A stretch of 46,432 bases of DNA from an uncultured bacterium (GTDB taxonomy: Bacteria; Bacillota; Clostridia; Oscillospirales; Acutalibacteraceae): contig CAJMOI010000002.1 of the NCBI GenBank assembly GCA_905215105.1, forward strand, positions 1 through 46,432. Reading direction: 5' to 3'. This document shows positions 29,893 to 37,526 of the stretch, one piece after another. The notes beneath the pieces were generated by a model that ran no database searches, was not told where the DNA came from, and worked only from the letters and a program-made list of their open reading frames with translations. The translations under genes and the position numbers were made by a program. Every line of letters starts with the position of its first letter. Position 1 is the first letter of the stretch.

Positions 29893-30389
29893 AAACTTGG
29901 AATCCGGAAGAAATATCGATATTGACGAGCAATTACAATTTGGTTTCGAACTCGGCTCTCCAAAAACTGCTTCCATCGAAGTCTAAGCAAGCCATCTACA
30001 AAAAAGCTTATAAACTTGGGCTTCGCAAATCAAAGGAAATCGAATTTTTAAATAGATCACTCTCCAGAAAAAGAGAACGGGGAAGCAACTGGAACGGAGG
30101 CGTAAGAGTCACAAAAAGAGGATATAGGCAAGTTCTTTTCCCTGAACACCCGAGAGCAGATTCATCCGGTTACGTAATGGAGCACATATTAGTTTGGGAA
30201 AGAGAAACGGGTTTTCCTGTTCCTGATGGATGTTGCATCCATCATTTGAACGGAAACAAATCTGATAATCGGATTGAAAATCTTTGCCTTATGTCTTTTG
30301 GAGCACACACCACTTTTCACCATTTAGGGAAGCGTCACTCAGAAGAAACAAAGCAAAAAATAAGAGAAAAGAGGGCAAAGGTATGCTGA
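29889..30389 (+). CDS. HNH endonuclease, probable homing gene
   Basis: A 166-residue protein from GTG 29889, overlapping the MBL stop and the SSB start. The N terminus (residues 5-50) is a Myb/SANT-like or HTH DNA-binding segment (NPEEISILTSNYNLVSNSAL). The C-terminal part has the HNH catalytic block CCIHHLNGNKSDNRIENLCL and TTFHHLGKRHSEETKQKI, a NUMOD-like tail. Its AT-richer composition and precise seating between coupled genes suggest a mobile homing endonuclease. Confidence 0.85.
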   Translation: MKTWNPEEISILTSNYNLVSNSALQKLLPSKSKQAIYKKAYKLGLRKSKEIEFLNRSLSRKRERGSNWNGGVRVTKRGYRQVLFPEHPRADSSGYVMEHILVWERETGFPVPDGCCIHHLNGNKSDNRIENLCLMSFGAHTTFHHLGKRHSEETKQKIREKRAKVC

Positions 30390-30799
30390 ACAAAATATTT
30401 TTACAGGGACGGCTTTGCAAAAACCCCGAGCTGCGCCGCACCCAGAGCGGCGCAGCTGTTACATCCTTCACCCTGGCCGTGGACCGGGACTTCAAGCCCC
30501 AGTCCGGCGAGAAGGAGACGGACTTTATTGATATTGTGGCCTGGCGCTCTACCGCTGAGTTTGTCAGCAAGTACTTCTCCAAAGGCCGCATGGCCGTTGT
30601 GGAGGGCCGTATTCAAATCCGGGACTGGACGGACAAGGACGGCGGTAAGCGCCGCAGCGCCGAGGTGATCGCGGATAACGTCTACTTTGGGGATTCTAAG
30701 AAAGATGACCAGGGCTCCCGTCCTGTCTCCCGCGGTGTGGACGTTTCCGCCTCCGACTTCGCAGAGATCAGCGAGGAAGACGGCGAGCTACCGTTTTGA
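30383..30799 (+). CDS. ssb: Single-stranded DNA-binding protein
   Basis: A 138-residue SSB from ATG 30383. The OB-fold shows MLNKIFLQGRLCKNPELRRT, VTSFTLAVDRDF, DFIDIVAWRSTAEFV and GRMAVVEGRI. A Ser/Asp linker ends in the protein-docking tip EEDGELPF. It protects single strands during replication and RecT-mediated annealing. Confidence 0.95.
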   Translation: MLNKIFLQGRLCKNPELRRTQSGAAVTSFTLAVDRDFKPQSGEKETDFIDIVAWRSTAEFVSKYFSKGRMAVVEGRIQIRDWTDKDGGKRRSAEVIADNVYFGDSKKDDQGSRPVSRGVDVSASDFAEISEEDGELPF

Positions 30800-30813
30800 T
30801 GGGAGGTCTATCA

Positions 30814-30978
30814 ATGAAATATACACTGTTTGTTATTGATGGTGGTTATCTGGACGATGCAAACGATACGGTAACTATTCAAGGGGTGCGTGAATGCGAA
30901 CTTCCCGCTTTGCTCCGGTTGTTTACCGCAGGAAAGAACAACTTTGACGTTGTAGTTCGACGCTCCGAAGAGGAGTAA
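30814..30978 (+). CDS. Small early protein
   Basis: A 54-residue protein after GGGAGG, MKYTLFVIDGGYLDDAN..., ending VVRRSEEE. It sits between SSB and the replication protein. No family is recognised; the ribosome site and tight spacing support it. Confidence 0.65.
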   Translation: MKYTLFVIDGGYLDDANDTVTIQGVRECELPALLRLFTAGKNNFDVVVRRSEEE

Positions 30979-30982
30979 GGCA

Positions 30983-31711
30983 ATGGCGGAAAAAAAGGAA
31001 TATGTCAAGCTTTGGATGAGCTACGAAAGCTATTTCGAGCCGTACAGTGACGGTGAAGTGGGGCGTCTGGTGCTGGCCATGATGAAATATCGTGCGTCGG
31101 GAGTGGAGCCAGAATTCAACGGGAATGAACGGTACGTTTGGCCAGCCATCAAAAGGGACATCGACGAATCTTTGCAGGCGCAAGAGGCAACCGCCACAAC
31201 CAACCGGGAAAATGGTAAAAAAGGCGGAAGACCACCTAAGGGAGAAAAACCGAATTGGTTTACTGAAAACCCCAAAAACCCAATGGGTTTTGAAGAAAGC
31301 GAAAAAAGCCATGGACAAGGTCAAGGACAAGGTCAAGGACAAGGTCAAGGACAAGGTCAAGGACAAGGTCAGGGTTGTCCCCCCCTACCCCCCCCACTGC
31401 CAACAGGAGCGGAAGCGGAGGTAGTGTCTGACTATCTGAACCGGGTAAACCCATCCGCGTCCCCGTCCTCCCTTGACGAACTGCGCGGGTTTGCAGAAGT
31501 CATGGGCGCAGAAGTATGCCGCAGGGCCTTTGACATCGCTCTGGACAGCAAAGCGGCCACATGGCCGTATATCCGCAAAATACTGCAGGACAAGCAATCG
31601 CGCGGCGTCCGGTGCCTTGCGGATTGGGATGCACTGGAGAAAAAGCGGGAATCCGAAAAGAAGTCCTCAGCGGAGAGCTCGAATAAAAGCGCCTGGGGGT
31701 ATGTGAAATGA
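30983..31711 (+). CDS. DnaD-like replication initiator with repeat linker
   Basis: A 242-residue protein. Residues ~1-75 match the DUF6291-type N-terminal domain (YESYFEPYSDGEVGRLVLAM). A Lys/Gly-rich linker with ten Gly-Gln dipeptides follows at about 111-131, then a Pro-rich stretch. The C-terminal DnaD/DnaB2-like domain has VCRRAFDIALDSKAATWPYI and VRCLADWDALEKK. It should recruit the host helicase loader or helicase to phage DNA. The linker is encoded by a 12-bp tandem repeat that can vary without shifting frame. Confidence 0.8.
   Translation: MAEKKEYVKLWMSYESYFEPYSDGEVGRLVLAMMKYRASGVEPEFNGNERYVWPAIKRDIDESLQAQEATATTNRENGKKGGRPPKGEKPNWFTENPKNPMGFEESEKSHGQGQGQGQGQGQGQGQGQGQGCPPLPPPLPTGAEAEVVSDYLNRVNPSASPSSLDELRGFAEVMGAEVCRRAFDIALDSKAATWPYIRKILQDKQSRGVRCLADWDALEKKRESEKKSSAESSNKSAWGYVK
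31313..31372 (+). repeat. Five-copy 12-bp tandem repeat in the replication gene
   Basis: GGACAAGGTCAA occurs five times in a row, the last copy ending CAG. In frame it encodes Gly-Gln-Gly-Gln. The unit is a multiple of three, so slippage changes linker length only. It is followed by two C-runs (seven and eight C). Confidence 0.95.
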
Positions 31712-32088
31712 AATTTACCATCCCCTACCCGCCCACAAAGCGGGAAAAGGCGGCGTGGAACAAGCGATACGGCCTGAATGCCTACTACGCCGGAAAGCAT
31801 TGGTCACAGCGCCGGCGGGACGCTGAGGAGTTACATACCCTGGCCCAGTGGGCCATGAAATGCGCCCATATCCGGCGGCGGATGGTCAGCGGGCCGGTAG
31901 AGATCACGTTCCGCTGGAACGACGGCCTGGACATTGATAACCACGCGGCGCTGGGAAAGGCGTTTGTGGACGCCATGAAGGGCTATCTGCTCCCGGACGA
32001 CAACCGGGAATGGGTCCAGCGGGTCTCCCACGAGTTTTGGGATGGCGACGCTATCCAGGTGGAGGTGACGGCATATCATGAAAAGTAA
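31708..32088 (+). CDS. rusA: RusA-like Holliday junction resolvase
   Basis: A 126-residue protein coupled to the previous stop. WNDGLDIDNHAALGKAFVDA and YLLPDDNREWVQRV contain the conserved acidic residues that bind metal in RusA enzymes. It cuts four-way junctions in recombining or branched phage DNA before packaging. Confidence 0.88.
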   Translation: MKFTIPYPPTKREKAAWNKRYGLNAYYAGKHWSQRRRDAEELHTLAQWAMKCAHIRRRMVSGPVEITFRWNDGLDIDNHAALGKAFVDAMKGYLLPDDNREWVQRVSHEFWDGDAIQVEVTAYHEK

Positions 32089-32407
32089 AACGCTTCTGCG
32101 CGTGGTGGAAATGGCGCGGAGCGGATGCACAGACAGAGAGATCGGAAAAGCGGTGGGCGCTGCCCCATCGACGGTCAGCTACCACAGGAAGAAAGCCGGA
32201 ATCGAGAGGGCCCGCGGTCAAACATACCACACTCTGTACACGCTCTATGACCGGGATGGGCAGTACCTGTTTGAAGGCAGCGTGAAGGAATGCGCAAATT
32301 TCCTGGAAATTCAGGTGCACACGGTCCGGGAATATCTGTCCAGATTCCGCGCCGGAAAGAAAACGCCTGTTGAGATTTACGCAGAGCCAGTCAGGAGGAT
32401 GACATGA
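32078..32407 (+). CDS. HTH protein of the early operon
   Basis: A 109-residue protein with an N-terminal helix-turn-helix (CTDREIGKAVGAAPSTVSYH) and a second part (YLFEGSVKECANFLEIQVHT) that resembles a short NUMOD-like or AP2-like DNA-binding helix pair. It overlaps its neighbours. It may act as a middle/late regulator or replication accessory. Confidence 0.68.
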   Translation: MKSKTLLRVVEMARSGCTDREIGKAVGAAPSTVSYHRKKAGIERARGQTYHTLYTLYDRDGQYLFEGSVKECANFLEIQVHTVREYLSRFRAGKKTPVEIYAEPVRRMT

Positions 32408-32679
32408 CAGCCGAAAGGCGCGCCCTCTTGGGCGACCACAAGGCAAGTAAGCGACTGAGCGAGGCGGGGGTGCTGCTGCTATGTCCTATGTGCAGAGGAA
32501 AGGCAAGGGTGCGGAGCGAACGCTACTATCAGCCAAATGTCCGCAGAAATGTGATCTGCACGAAATGTTTTACAAACAGCGGATGGTATAAGACGGAATA
32601 CGAAGCCCGCCTCGCCTGGAATACTCGTACACCAATTCTGAGCGCGGAGGAATTACAAAGATTGGAGGCCCAGCCATGA
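32404..32679 (+). CDS. Lar-like zinc-ribbon protein
   Basis: A 91-residue protein with LLCPMCRGKARV and VICTKCFTNSG, two CxxC knuckles, followed by YEARLAWNTRTP. This C-terminal pattern is characteristic of Lar / restriction-alleviation-like phage proteins. A role against host restriction is possible; the known Lar acts on type I enzymes, and the same function is only inferred here. Confidence 0.75.
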   Translation: MTAERRALLGDHKASKRLSEAGVLLLCPMCRGKARVRSERYYQPNVRRNVICTKCFTNSGWYKTEYEARLAWNTRTPILSAEELQRLEAQP

Positions 32680-33056
32680 AAATGACGCGGGAAGAAGCGG
32701 CCATCAAAAGCTGTGAGGATAGAATCAAGCACCTGGAAAGCGCGCCAACTCACCATTATGGGAAACGGCAGCGGGAAAGAGCCATTGAGCTGGAAAAGGT
32801 AAAAATAAAGGCTCTCCGCCCCGTCAGACGGGAGACGGTGGAGCGAATGCGGGGGAAGTGGATTAAGCCGCATTGGAAGAATAACACAAGCTGTGCTGTA
32901 TGTTCACAATGTGGATTTGAGGCGCATCACCATGAGTATCACGGAGTTCAAGATACCTATTTGTTTTGTCCGCGTTGCATGGCTCCCATGACGGACGAGG
33001 CAGTAGAAATGGTGATGGAGAGATTGGAGGCGCTGAAAGATGGCAAGGGCGATTGA
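32676..33056 (+). CDS. Zinc-ribbon early protein
   Basis: A 126-residue protein with a charged helical N terminus (residues 1-65) and a zinc-ribbon C terminus: CAVCSQCGFEAHHH and LFCPRCMAPM. RGKWIKPHW introduces the ribbon, a pattern shared by many small phage proteins. The function is unknown. Confidence 0.7.
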   Translation: MKMTREEAAIKSCEDRIKHLESAPTHHYGKRQRERAIELEKVKIKALRPVRRETVERMRGKWIKPHWKNNTSCAVCSQCGFEAHHHEYHGVQDTYLFCPRCMAPMTDEAVEMVMERLEALKDGKGD

Positions 33057-33411
33057 TTTAGATAAGGCAATTGAAATTATTGAGGAGAAGCAGAAAGAGC
33101 TTTGCCCTGTTGGTAGATATGGGAGAAATTATGTCTATGGCTCTGACCGGGAAAAATATGATGATTGGGAAGAAATTATTGATGCTTTGGAGCATTTGTC
33201 CACCCTCACCCCGCCGAACGAGCCGCTAACGCTGGAAGAACTGCGGGAGATGGGAGGACAACCGTATTGGCACGTTGGGCTGCGGGAAGAAAGTCCTCCG
33301 CCACATTGGAATATCCTTGATCCGTTTTATGCAAAGCATATTGAGGATTACAAATATGGTGAAAATTGGCTTGCCTACCGCCACCCGCCGGAGGGAGAGG
33401 AGGACAAATGA
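33040..33411 (+). CDS. Phage early protein with a repeated phage linker segment
   Basis: A 123-residue protein. LTLEELREMGGQPYWHV is a recognisable segment shared by many small Clostridia phage proteins, and ENWLAYRHPPE is its usual partner. The N terminus is helical (DLDKAIEIIEEKQKEL). Its function is unknown; it is tightly packed with its neighbours. Confidence 0.68.
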   Translation: MARAIDLDKAIEIIEEKQKELCPVGRYGRNYVYGSDREKYDDWEEIIDALEHLSTLTPPNEPLTLEELREMGGQPYWHVGLREESPPPHWNILDPFYAKHIEDYKYGENWLAYRHPPEGEEDK

Positions 33412-33701
33412 AAGGCTGCAAGAATTGTCCGGCTTACGCAAAATGCACCGTAACATATCGAGGCTCAGCCTGTGCCGTCTTGCGTGGCACATACGGCATT
33501 GACAGCGACCCGGAGATTATTACCAACGCCGACCGCATCCGGGCCATGAGCGACGAGGAGTTGGCCGAGTTTTTGTGTCACTTCCGCTCCGATGATGCGG
33601 CAGAACACGCCTGTTCTGGATGCAAGGCGGAACCATATTGCCGTTCTGGGCATAACGGAATGATTGACTGGCTTCAGCAACTGGCAGAGGAGGACACCTG
33701 A
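33408..33701 (+). CDS. Cys-rich early protein
   Basis: A 97-residue protein from ATG 33408 with KNCPAYAKC, SACAVLRG, HACSGCKAEPYC. The eight or so Cys residues suggest two metal sites. The middle (ADRIRAMSDEELAEFLC) is a common phage helical segment. The function is unknown. Confidence 0.68.
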   Translation: MKGCKNCPAYAKCTVTYRGSACAVLRGTYGIDSDPEIITNADRIRAMSDEELAEFLCHFRSDDAAEHACSGCKAEPYCRSGHNGMIDWLQQLAEEDT

Positions 33702-34297
33702 TGGACTACGAAAAGCTGATTGAGCAATACCAGAATGCCGCCGATCACTGGCGAAAGAACAAGCCAGATTTTCCGGATGTGGCATCTTCATATGAGCGGG
33801 CCGCCACCGCTCTTGCTACAATCCAGGCCGAAAACGAGAGGCTGAAAAACAAATTGTCCGAACTGGCACACCTGCAGTTTGACGAGCCTGGAATCGGAGA
33901 GCGGACAAGGCTGATGGCCGAAAACGAGAGCCTGCGGGCCGAGGTGGAGCATTGGAAAAACGCACATCACCAGGCAGCGCTTAACTTCCAACAGGAAAAC
34001 AGGGAGTGCAACAAGGTTCTGGCCGAGCTGGAGCAGGTGAAGCGGGAACTACAGGCATATAAGGACACGGGCTTGGAGCCGGAGGACTTCAAACGGGCAT
34101 TTCATGAGGATGCTGTTTTGAAACTGGCCGGACAAGCCCTTGGCATAGCACCTGACCGCCTCCGCGAACTGGCCCAGGCGGACAAGGAGTGCATTTCACC
34201 GTGTACATTTTGCAGGTTCAATCCTCCGTCAAGTGGTGATGGAAAACCGTGCTGTATGTGCCCGGCTGTGGCCGCACTACGGAGGGAGCAGGAATGA
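33701..34297 (+). CDS. Coiled-coil early protein with Cys-rich tail
   Basis: A 198-residue protein. A long coiled coil spans roughly residues 30-115 (IQAENERLKNKLSELAHL, AENESLRAEVEHW). Then comes a LEPEDFKRAF segment and a C-terminal CTFCRFNPPSSGDGKPCCMC cluster. These modular proteins are frequent in Clostridia phages. No activity is known. Confidence 0.68.
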   Translation: MDYEKLIEQYQNAADHWRKNKPDFPDVASSYERAATALATIQAENERLKNKLSELAHLQFDEPGIGERTRLMAENESLRAEVEHWKNAHHQAALNFQQENRECNKVLAELEQVKRELQAYKDTGLEPEDFKRAFHEDAVLKLAGQALGIAPDRLRELAQADKECISPCTFCRFNPPSSGDGKPCCMCPAVAALRREQE

Positions 34298-34620
34298 AAG
34301 AGTACATCGAGAGGGCGACGGCCCTTGATATCTGCCAAAAAGAATATGAAGATCGGCTTAGAATGGCCGATTATTGCGGCGATACTGTAGCATGGAATAT
34401 TGGGGGAGCAATCAAAAGCCTCCCCGCCGCCAACGTTGCGGAGGTGAGGCATGGGAGATGGAATCCAGAAATATGCGAAAGTATAAGTAAAAGGAACCGT
34501 CTGATTGAGTATAAAGTATATTCGTGTTCTTTGTGTGGCAGAAGTAATGGGCGCGTTAAGAAAAAGTACTGCCCCAACTGCGGCGCTTTGATGAAGGAGG
34601 ACGAGTATGAGGCTGGGTGA
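34294..34620 (+). CDS. Zinc-ribbon early protein
   Basis: A 108-residue protein from ATG 34294 after GGAGGGAG. IERATALDICQKEYEDRL is followed by SLPAANVAEVRHGRW and a C-terminal zinc ribbon (YSCSLCGRSNG, KYCPNCGALM). This two-part design recurs in small phage genes. The function is unknown. Confidence 0.7.
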   Translation: MKEYIERATALDICQKEYEDRLRMADYCGDTVAWNIGGAIKSLPAANVAEVRHGRWNPEICESISKRNRLIEYKVYSCSLCGRSNGRVKKKYCPNCGALMKEDEYEAG

Positions 34621-34888
34621 TTTAGATACGCTGAAAAAGAGCATGTGTGAGTTGTGCAATCAAGACTATTCGGATGAACCATGTGAACCAAGCGATTGTG
34701 TATTTTACAATGCCATAGAAAACGCTCCAACTATCTCCGCCGTGCCTGTGGTCAGGTGCCGGGAGTGCGTGTACAAGAATACAACCGCTTGCCCAGCTTA
34801 TGATGCCCCATTCATGCGCACCAGTTTGCGGATTAAGTTTTGTAGTGAGGGCCAGCGAAGGGAGACCGACCATGAGACCGTGCAATAA
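34607..34888 (+). CDS. Cys-rich early protein
   Basis: A 93-residue protein starting MRLGDLDTLKKSMCELCNQD. Cys pairs occur in CELCNQ, EPCEPSDC and RCRECVYKN, with an APTISAVPVVRCREC linker typical of the same family as its neighbour. It overlaps genes on both sides. The function is unknown. Confidence 0.68.
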   Translation: MRLGDLDTLKKSMCELCNQDYSDEPCEPSDCVFYNAIENAPTISAVPVVRCRECVYKNTTACPAYDAPFMRTSLRIKFCSEGQRRETDHETVQ

Positions 34889-35057
34889 AGACTGTATTGC
34901 CAATGTATGCGGAGAATGTGCCGCTGAAAAGTGCGAAGGCCAGATTCAAAGGTTAGAAGGGTATCATAGCGCAGAAAAAGCAGCATGGGCTTATAAAATT
35001 GCCGTAGATTCATTCCATGACTATTTTGGAAAGAGGGAGGCCGCCCATGAGCAGTGA
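34872..35057 (+). CDS. Small Cys-rich early protein
   Basis: A 61-residue protein from ATG 34872. CNKDCIANVCGECAAEKCEG is followed by a helix. Spacing of the Cys residues suggests one zinc site. It is coupled to the neighbouring genes. The function is unknown. Confidence 0.62.
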   Translation: MRPCNKDCIANVCGECAAEKCEGQIQRLEGYHSAEKAAWAYKIAVDSFHDYFGKREAAHEQ

Positions 35058-35133
35058 ACTATTGCTTGGCTATGTGGCCGGTGCGCTAACCTTTGGATGG
35101 CTACTGCTGTGGATTGGGAGGAAGATTAAATGA
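35047..35133 (+). CDS. 28-residue membrane peptide
   Basis: MSSELLLGYVAGALTFGW... has a single membrane span and ends GRKIK. It starts inside the previous gene and overlaps the next start (ATGA). The ribosome site GGGAGG is within the upstream gene. Such peptides may be membrane-active; the role is unknown. Confidence 0.55.
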   Translation: MSSELLLGYVAGALTFGWLLLWIGRKIK

Positions 35134-36146
35134 AGTTTCGAGACCCTGATACGGGGGAAGTAATTCCTATTTACATTGCGGTGGCACGTTATTGCGCCAC
35201 AAATGGTGGAGGGTGTTGCAAGTGCTCAATTCCGGAGTCCGTGAATTACCCAGAAAACATATGTGAACCATGGGTTGAAACTCACCCCCACGAAGCCGCC
35301 CGCCTGATGGGCTATGAGGTGGTGGAGGATGAGCCGGAATACTATAAGTTTGAAATCCGTCTTTGTGATACCAAGATCGATAGAGATTTTGAGAGGTTTA
35401 CACTTCCGTGTTTGCGTAAACTGTCTAAAATGTTTGTCGGTAAAAACGGTTTTGTAGGCCAAGACAGTATTGCAAAAATTCTTTCCACAGTAGTCCTTAA
35501 AGGGAAAGACGGCGAGTGGTTTATCAAGGCCAATGCGTCCATCAAGAATATCCCGGAAAATTTCAAGGTCATTGAGGAAATCAAGAGCGGAAAAAAGAAA
35601 GAAGTCAGCATTGGATGCTCAGTAGCAACAAGAACCTGTTCCATTTGCGGAGATAGTACCGGGAGTTGCAATCATAAACCCGGAGAATATTACAACGGGA
35701 AACAATGTTTTATGGAATTGAACGATCCAACAGATGTCTTTGAATGGTCGTTTGTTGCGACACCGGTTGAGGAAAAGAAAGTGGACAAGCCGTTGAAGGA
35801 GTGGACACTGGGGGAACTGAAAGAGTGGTGTTATCAATACAGAAAGTCCCACACAAATAAGCCGTGCGAACAGACCTGCCCTATCTATCAGAGAGGGATT
35901 TGCTGTCGTGAATGGGTACATGAGTGGGATTTGGAGGAAAAGCCCCGCTGGACGGAGCAGGAGGTGGAGAGGGCGAAGGCGATCAAACTTATTTATCCAA
36001 ATGCTGAAAAACTGGAATTAATACCATGTGTTATTCGTGTTTACACGGATATTGGGGCAATAGCCTATCTGCATGCTGACCTATTTCCAAGCATGAAAAA
36101 TGGACAAATTTCCACCCTTGACGAGATCATCGGAGGTGCGGAATGA
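35130..36146 (+). CDS. Chimeric Cys-rich protein with inserted prohead-protease-like domain
   Basis: A 338-residue protein in three parts. Residues 1-69 are a small phage domain (PHEAARLMGYEVVEDEPE). Residues ~70-218 resemble the serine-type prohead protease fold: IDRDFERFTLPCLRKLSK, KKKEVSIGCSVATRTCSICG with the presumed nucleophile Ser160, and VFEWSFVATP. Residues ~219-338 are a second phage domain (DKPLKEWTLGELKEWCYQY, CEQTCPIYQRGICC, LEEKPRWTEQEVERAKAIK). Where active homologues usually have a DH pair, this protein has GFVGQDS, so the catalytic His may be missing. Its place in the early operon is unusual for a prohead protease. Confidence 0.6.
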   Translation: MKFRDPDTGEVIPIYIAVARYCATNGGGCCKCSIPESVNYPENICEPWVETHPHEAARLMGYEVVEDEPEYYKFEIRLCDTKIDRDFERFTLPCLRKLSKMFVGKNGFVGQDSIAKILSTVVLKGKDGEWFIKANASIKNIPENFKVIEEIKSGKKKEVSIGCSVATRTCSICGDSTGSCNHKPGEYYNGKQCFMELNDPTDVFEWSFVATPVEEKKVDKPLKEWTLGELKEWCYQYRKSHTNKPCEQTCPIYQRGICCREWVHEWDLEEKPRWTEQEVERAKAIKLIYPNAEKLELIPCVIRVYTDIGAIAYLHADLFPSMKNGQISTLDEIIGGAE

Positions 36147-36541
36147 ACGAAGTTATGATTACCAACAAATGGGTCCATGAAGATGACCAGAAGGCCAAAG
36201 CAGACACCGGGACTCTCTCAAAGAATGGGATGATCTCTACCAACGAGGAAGGTGGGCAGCAACACCACAGGCCCTATCGTTCTGAATGGCTCCCGCCCCG
36301 TGCCCTCTTGGCGGTATCACATGTGCGCTGGGAATCTGAGGCGGTGCATGGTTACAGTGAGGAGAACTATAAACTCATTTCGGCAAAGGAGCATGTTGGA
36401 CGGGCGATCACGCATCTTCTGGCGTGGCTGGCAGGTGACACCTCAAATGACCATCTGTCGCACGCTGCCACACGGGTATTGTTTGCCCTGGAGATGGAGG
36501 AGGAAGGAAGGCACGACGGGGAGGGCGGGCAGTGTGAGTGA
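36143..36541 (+). CDS. DUF5664 / dATP-dGTP diphosphohydrolase N-terminal domain-like protein
   Basis: A 132-residue protein. PPRALLAVSHVRWESEAVHG, AKEHVGRAITHLLAWLAGD and NDHLSHAATRVLFALEMEEE match the helical MazG-related DUF5664 family, found in phages and linked to purine dNTP hydrolysis (MazZ-like). A role in altering the nucleotide pool is plausible. No PurZ is present, so 2-aminoadenine DNA is not supported here. Confidence 0.72.
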   Translation: MNEVMITNKWVHEDDQKAKADTGTLSKNGMISTNEEGGQQHHRPYRSEWLPPRALLAVSHVRWESEAVHGYSEENYKLISAKEHVGRAITHLLAWLAGDTSNDHLSHAATRVLFALEMEEEGRHDGEGGQCE

Positions 36542-36752
36542 GTGGATCAGCGTCAGGGAGCGGTTGCCGGAAGTGGGGCAAGAAGTGTTGGTATACTGGC
36601 GGAATACATCTCAAAAAGCGGAACATTTTGAATTGACACATTACACAGGGGACCATTGGTATTTACTTGACAATACAGGCCGACCTTGGATTGAGGTTGT
36701 TGCATGGATGCCCCTCCCCGAACCACCAAAGGAGAATCAGCAGCATGAGTAA
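36534..36752 (+). CDS. DUF551 protein
   Basis: A 72-residue protein from GTG 36534 after GGAGGGCGGG. The opening SEWISVRERLPEVGQEVLVY and the close VVAWMPLPEPP are diagnostic of DUF551, a small phage and prophage family of unknown function. It overlaps the previous stop. Confidence 0.85.
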   Translation: MSEWISVRERLPEVGQEVLVYWRNTSQKAEHFELTHYTGDHWYLLDNTGRPWIEVVAWMPLPEPPKENQQHE

Positions 36753-37026
36753 AAAAGTCAACCCCCGCAGACAGCCGGCGTCAAAGGCAGATGTAAAACG
36801 GGCTGAGCTTCGTGGGCGGGATGATGGCATCAAATTCGCAAGCGCTCTATTTTTGATGGCCCTGCGCGATAAGGAGGGCTTTGATCTGGAAGCTCTGCAA
36901 AAGGTCTGGAAAGAGGTTGGAAACTTGGCGGACAGCATCGCGGAAGGCTACTGCAGCATCGAGGATTTACATACCATCTTAGAGTCTGAAGCGGGCGCTA
37001 GAATTGTGGGAGGGATAGCCACATGA
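36745..37026 (+). CDS. Small helical early protein
   Basis: A 93-residue protein from ATG 36745 after AAAGGAG. It has a basic N terminus (KKVNPRRQPASKADVKRAEL), a hydrophobic helix (FASALFLMALRDK) and an acidic C terminus (SIEDLHTILESE). Similar proteins are common in phage early operons; the function is unknown. Confidence 0.68.
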   Translation: MSKKVNPRRQPASKADVKRAELRGRDDGIKFASALFLMALRDKEGFDLEALQKVWKEVGNLADSIAEGYCSIEDLHTILESEAGARIVGGIAT

Positions 37027-37160
37027 CCGAATGGTGTCTTGCCCATCCGTGGATGACCTTTTTCTTGCTGACTTTTGCTCTGCTCGTCATCGACGAAATA
37101 GTATGCGCAATTGCGAATGCCCTTGCAAGCAAGAACAGAGACAAGCATGAGGAGGGATAG
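37023..37160 (+). CDS. Small membrane protein
   Basis: A 45-residue protein from ATG 37023, overlapping the previous stop by ATGA. One membrane span (MTFFLLTFALLVIDEIVCAI) is followed by a basic tail. It is short and coupled to its neighbour. The function is unknown. Confidence 0.62.
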   Translation: MTEWCLAHPWMTFFLLTFALLVIDEIVCAIANALASKNRDKHEEG

Positions 37161-37163
37161 CGA

Positions 37164-37526
37164 TTGACCAGTCAAGGAATAGAAGCCTTCCTCTCCTATC
37201 TACGAGAAACCGAGAAACGTTACCACATGGCAGAATTGGACGAGCAGGAAGCAAATGACGAGACACAGGACATCCTACATAGCTTGGAGCTTCAAGATCA
37301 TGACTATCACGACTTTGCTCGTCTATCAAAGGAGCTGAGAGGAGTCCGTCAGAAAAGACGGGCTGCAAAGGACACTATGAGTGAGACGGCTCCGGTTCTT
37401 GACTGGATAGACGCAAATCGCTCAACGATCAAAAGCCTTGAGCGGTTGCTAGGAGATGTGCGGAAAGCTGAGAAGAACACCGAGAATCGAATTTATACGC
37501 CAAAGGTGAGGAGGGATAGCCCTTGA
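37164..37526 (+). CDS. Coiled-coil early protein
   Basis: A 120-residue protein starting at TTG 37164 after GAGGAGGG. It is a charged coiled coil (YLRETEKRYHMAELDEQEAN, KELRGVRQKRRAAKD) with a WIDANRSTIKSLERLL segment. It is the last but one gene of the early operon. The function is unknown. Confidence 0.66.
   Translation: MTSQGIEAFLSYLRETEKRYHMAELDEQEANDETQDILHSLELQDHDYHDFARLSKELRGVRQKRRAAKDTMSETAPVLDWIDANRSTIKSLERLLGDVRKAEKNTENRIYTPKVRRDSP

Noticed and set aside
31313..31372. A CRISPR-like array
   Set aside because: The repeats are contiguous 12-bp units with no spacers, inside an open reading frame.
36143..36541. A 2-aminoadenine (Z) genome
   Set aside because: The only hint is the MazG-related protein. 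No PurZ or dedicated polymerase is encoded in the window.
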